Shown here: piece by piece, positions 13,125-15,400 of the stretch | Numbering within the stretch: position 1 is the stretch's first letter | Layout: each line of letters opens with the position of its first letter | Source of the DNA: CAYNCE01 sp964522515 | Lineage (GTDB): Bacteria > Patescibacteriota > Patescibacteriia > UBA2196 | Direction: 5' to 3' | DNA length: 15,400 nucleotides | Assembly (NCBI GenBank): GCA_964522515.1 | Contig: CAZFWC010000015.1 | Span: 1-15,400 of the forward strand | Position numbers and translations under genes: made by a program | Notes under the pieces: model-generated | What the model was told of the DNA's origin: nothing | Databases searched by the model: none | Seen by the model: only the letters and a program-made list of their open reading frames with translations

Positions 13125-14423
13125 ATGATTTTTTTATTTAAAAAAAGCAGTAAACTTTTAAAATTTATTATTCAACCTTTTAAAAAAATATTTTATTTTA
13201 TTTTTACAGTAATTATTTTACCTTTGTATAATTTATTTTATTTATTGAAAAGAAAAATTAAAAAAGAAACTAACTCAAATCAGGATAATAAAATAATTTT
13301 ACTTTTTGCTAACAAATATTTAATTTATACTTTAGCAATTATTTTGTCATCTGGAATTTTAATTAATAATTTTACAATTAATAAAGCTGCTGCTGAAGAT
13401 TTAGGTAAAAAAAGTTTGCTTTATAAAATTGTTCAAGGCGATGAATTTGAAGAAATAATTAAAGAAGAAAGTTTTATTATTGAAAAAAATGCGCAAGAAA
13501 CAGATTCTTTTTCTGATGAATCTGAAATTGCTAATCTAAATATTCAAGACACAACTCTTAGTAAAAGTGACACACCGCGCGAAATTGAAACTTCAATTTT
13601 GCAAGAAACCACTTTAGCTCAAGGATTAACATCTGACACAATTTCTAAAACTGGTTCAATTGAAACTTTATCAGTTCCAAAACCAAAATCAGAAATTCAA
13701 GAATATGCTGTTGTTTCTGGTGACACAATTTCTAAAATTGCTGAAAAATTTCAAATTTCAATTAACACAATTCTTTGGTCAAATGATTTAAGCGGGTTAA
13801 GTATTATTAGACCCGGAGATAAATTAACAATTCCTCCAGTAAGTGGCGTTGCGCACAAAGTTAAATCGGGCGACACAATTTCTGGAATTGCTGAAAAATA
13901 TAAAATTGAACAAGACAAAATTTTAAGCTACAACCAACTTGTGAGCAACGATCAATTATCAATCGGACAAATTTTAATTGTGCCTGGCGGGGAAATTCAA
14001 GAATCTTATCGCAGAACAACCAGTGATTTTGCTTCTGTTTTTAAAGCGCCGTCTACACAAAAAAAGCCAGCAGGATTTATTTGGCCAACTGATTCAAAGA
14101 GAATTACTCAATACTATCATTGGCGTCACCACGCAATTGATATTGGCGGTAAAACTGGTTCACCGCTTTACGCTTCAATGTCTGGTAAAATTATAAAAGC
14201 TGGTTGGTCAACTGGTTACGGAAATAATGTAATTATTGATCACGGCGCAGGCAAAAAAACTCTTTACGCTCATTTGTCAAAAATTTATGTTACAGTTGGG
14301 GAACAAATCACGCAAGGAACAGTGATTGGAGCAATCGGATCTACTGGTTGGTCAACTGGTCCGCATTTACATTTTGAAATTATTATTAATGGAACAAAAG
14401 TAAATCCTTTAAGTTATTTGTAA
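13125..14423 (+). CDS. Membrane-associated LysM + M23 (LytM-type) peptidoglycan endopeptidase
   Basis: 432 residues from the ATG at 13125. An in-frame TTG at 13116 would add three residues. Order: basic N-terminus; two hydrophobic segments at about 24-43 and 58-83, the second ending in KAAAED, possibly a cleavage site; an acidic Ser/Thr-rich spacer; LysM 1 at about 194-238 (YAVVSGDTISKIAEKF...); LysM 2 at about 244-287 (HKVKSGDTISGIAEKY...); then an M23 domain with the zinc ligands of H-x3-D (H335, D339, in HHAIDIGG) and H-x-H (H414, H416, in GPHLHFE), plus LYAHL. The M23 catalytic set is intact. The product should bind peptidoglycan through LysM and cut cross-bridge peptides, for cell division, growth, or attack on another cell's wall. 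It is transcribed alone, divergent from leuS, with its own terminator. Confidence 0.94.
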   Translation: MIFLFKKSSKLLKFIIQPFKKIFYFIFTVIILPLYNLFYLLKRKIKKETNSNQDNKIILLFANKYLIYTLAIILSSGILINNFTINKAAAEDLGKKSLLYKIVQGDEFEEIIKEESFIIEKNAQETDSFSDESEIANLNIQDTTLSKSDTPREIETSILQETTLAQGLTSDTISKTGSIETLSVPKPKSEIQEYAVVSGDTISKIAEKFQISINTILWSNDLSGLSIIRPGDKLTIPPVSGVAHKVKSGDTISGIAEKYKIEQDKILSYNQLVSNDQLSIGQILIVPGGEIQESYRRTTSDFASVFKAPSTQKKPAGFIWPTDSKRITQYYHWRHHAIDIGGKTGSPLYASMSGKIIKAGWSTGYGNNVIIDHGAGKKTLYAHLSKIYVTVGEQITQGTVIGAIGSTGWSTGPHLHFEIIINGTKVNPLSYL

Positions 14424-14435
14424 GCGACAAAAATA

Positions 14436-14480
14436 AAAATCCGCGTTCAATTTTCTGACACGGATTTTGTTTTGTTTAAT
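14436..14480 (+). terminator. Intrinsic terminator after the M23 peptidase gene
   Basis: AAAATCCG pairs with CGGATTTT, the stem extending past one mismatch (GT with AC), with a loop of about 11 nt. A T-rich run, TTTTGTTTTGTTT, follows. It begins 12 bp after the stop codon. Confidence 0.85.
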
Positions 14481-14593
14481 TATTGTGTTAAAAATTTAAT
14501 ATTTTTAAAACTCTTCTAAACTCCCAACTTGAATTTTTGATAAATCTTGATTTGTAATTCTGAGTGATGATTTTGTTATTTAATAATTATTTT
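14481..14593. other. Intergenic space between convergent genes
   Basis: It holds only an A-T-only hairpin (TTAAAAAT / ATTTTTAA, about 14488-14508), which could serve the minus-strand DUF262-HNH gene as a weak terminator. No start-to-stop gene is convincing. Confidence 0.5.
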
Positions 14594-15400
14594 TTATTTT
14601 CCAGATTTAGTTCGGTTGCATTGTTTGCATAACATCTGACAATTTTCTGAAATTGTTTTTCCTCCTTTGCTCCACGGATTTATATGGTCAGCTTCCATTT
14701 CTTCTATTTCAAAAGACTTCTTGCATTTTTTGCAAACGCCTTTTTGTCTTTCATAAGATTCTCTTTTTTGTTTTTCTGAAAAAGCGCGAATATTTAAATA
14801 TTTTTCATTTCTAGTTAAAACATATTCGTAAATACCAGACTTCTTAGTCACATCTTCATCTAACATTAATTTTGTTATTTCTTTTTCTAATTTTTTGGAA
14901 TCAAATTTTTTATCTTTAAATTCATTATAAAGAATTCCAAATGAAACACCTTTCATTTCTTTACGATAATTTGGGAAAACAGCTTTTATCCAATTTATAA
15001 CATCTTGAAAATATAGCCACAATTCATTGGCGTTTGGTTTGTGTTGATGTTCTGCCATATATTTTTCAATATTTCCGTCGCTAATCCAATTAATCACGGT
15101 TTCCAAATATTCTTGACGAATTGCCACACCTTTTAAATAATCACTTGCCATACCATAAGCTGGGCAACCTGTTTTACTAAAATGTCTTTTCGCGTCGGTC
15201 AGCCAAGTTCCTGTATAAATAGCGTTTCTCAATTCCTGATCAGTTAGTTTTACACCTGCTATATTAATAATTTTAAACCAATCTAATTTTTCTTTATCAT
15301 TTCCTTCGCAAAAATAAATCATTAATTCGTAATTTAAAATTTGTTCTTTGTCTGTGTCTGTAAGGTTGTGAAAATATAAATTATTTAATGAAAATTTTCC
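14594..15400 (-). CDS. DUF262 (GmrSD N-terminal-like) + HNH endonuclease protein, N-terminus beyond window
   Basis: The frame continues through the internal ATG at 15320-15322 to the window edge (GKFSLNNLYFHNLTD...). The visible 268 residues are therefore a C-terminal part and that ATG is not the start. The first part matches the segment of DUF262 that follows the ParB/Srx-like DGQQR motif: LNYEL, then GNDKEKLDWFKIIN, GVKLTDQELRNAIYTGTW. The C-terminal 46 residues are an HNH/McrA-type nuclease: CKKCKKSFEIEEMEADHINP, then a Gly-Gly, SENCQMLCKQCN. Two C-x2-C pairs would hold zinc, and DHINPWSKGG with the late Asn/Gln-rich turn is the catalytic part. Fusions of this type are often found in restriction of modified or foreign DNA (GmrSD-like), though others have unknown roles. 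No partner methylase or restriction subunit is in view. Confidence 0.88.
   Translation of the reverse strand, partial: GKFSLNNLYFHNLTDTDKEQILNYELMIYFCEGNDKEKLDWFKIINIAGVKLTDQELRNAIYTGTWLTDAKRHFSKTGCPAYGMASDYLKGVAIRQEYLETVINWISDGNIEKYMAEHQHKPNANELWLYFQDVINWIKAVFPNYRKEMKGVSFGILYNEFKDKKFDSKKLEKEITKLMLDEDVTKKSGIYEYVLTRNEKYLNIRAFSEKQKRESYERQKGVCKKCKKSFEIEEMEADHINPWSKGGKTISENCQMLCKQCNRTKSGK

Noticed and set aside
14505..14575. Minus-strand frame ending SSLRITNQDLSKIQVGSLEEF then stop
   Set aside because: The residues look coding-like and might be a gene remnant, but there is no start codon, an in-frame stop lies just upstream, and it is only about 24 codons.
1..15400. CRISPR array
   Set aside because: The repeats are palindromic, widely scattered and lie inside genes. 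No regular repeat-spacer array is present.
1..15400. Recoded TGA (as in Gracilibacteria/Absconditabacteria)
   Set aside because: All recognised genes read through in the standard code with TGG for Trp and no needed in-frame TGA. None happens to end in TGA, but seven visible stops are too few to draw a conclusion.

Overview
The window is AT-rich bacterial DNA of roughly 30% GC by eye. It was probably assembled from a metagenome, because it holds one 100-N scaffold gap at 11248-11347. It reads cleanly with the standard code; every visible stop is TAA, apart from one TAG at ksgA. I infer a Patescibacteria (Candidate Phyla Radiation) genome. The reasons are a giant cysteine-rich secreted protein, small membrane-anchored cohesin-like proteins, a four-helix-bundle (23S rRNA intervening-sequence family) gene, and many short palindromic repeats. 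In the genes these repeats encode peptides such as AKATAD, CLPDRQA and KNLNWTTAG, which I associate from memory with that group. I could run no search.

Layout. 1-7783 is a minus-strand surface/secretion block. In transcription order it holds an anchored protein with two calcium-binding-type Asp-rich repeats (7076-7783), the four-helix-bundle gene (6663-7040), a ~1529-residue secreted Cys-rich protein (2024-6613), and two membrane-anchored cohesin-like proteins (1272-1877 and 1-1149, the latter cut by the window edge). 7950-10239 is a two-gene minus-strand unit: an MFS-type membrane protein followed by rsmA/ksgA. 10306-12676 is leuS, minus strand, interrupted by the gap. A 448-bp divergent intergenic region (12677-13124) separates leuS from a plus-strand LysM + M23 cell-wall peptidase (to 14423). 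The right end carries a DUF262 + HNH protein (minus) that runs off the window.

Two themes stand out. First, palindromic repeats lie between genes and also in frame inside them. RsmA/KsgA carries three separate in-frame inserts, LeuRS at least two, and the cohesin-like and Asp-repeat genes one or two each. A composite repeat bounded by GTTGGCTCCAT / ATGGAGCCAAC occurs in three long versions, one with another repeat family inside it. Second, leuS, the MFS gene and the giant-protein gene each have a sigma70-like promoter whose -10 ends only 6-7 nt before the ATG, which predicts leaderless mRNAs.

The surface block is the best candidate for an undescribed system: an extracellular assembly in which anchored cohesin-like and Asp-repeat proteins hold or present the giant Cys-rich protein. 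That working model rests on gene order and domain type, not on demonstrated function.
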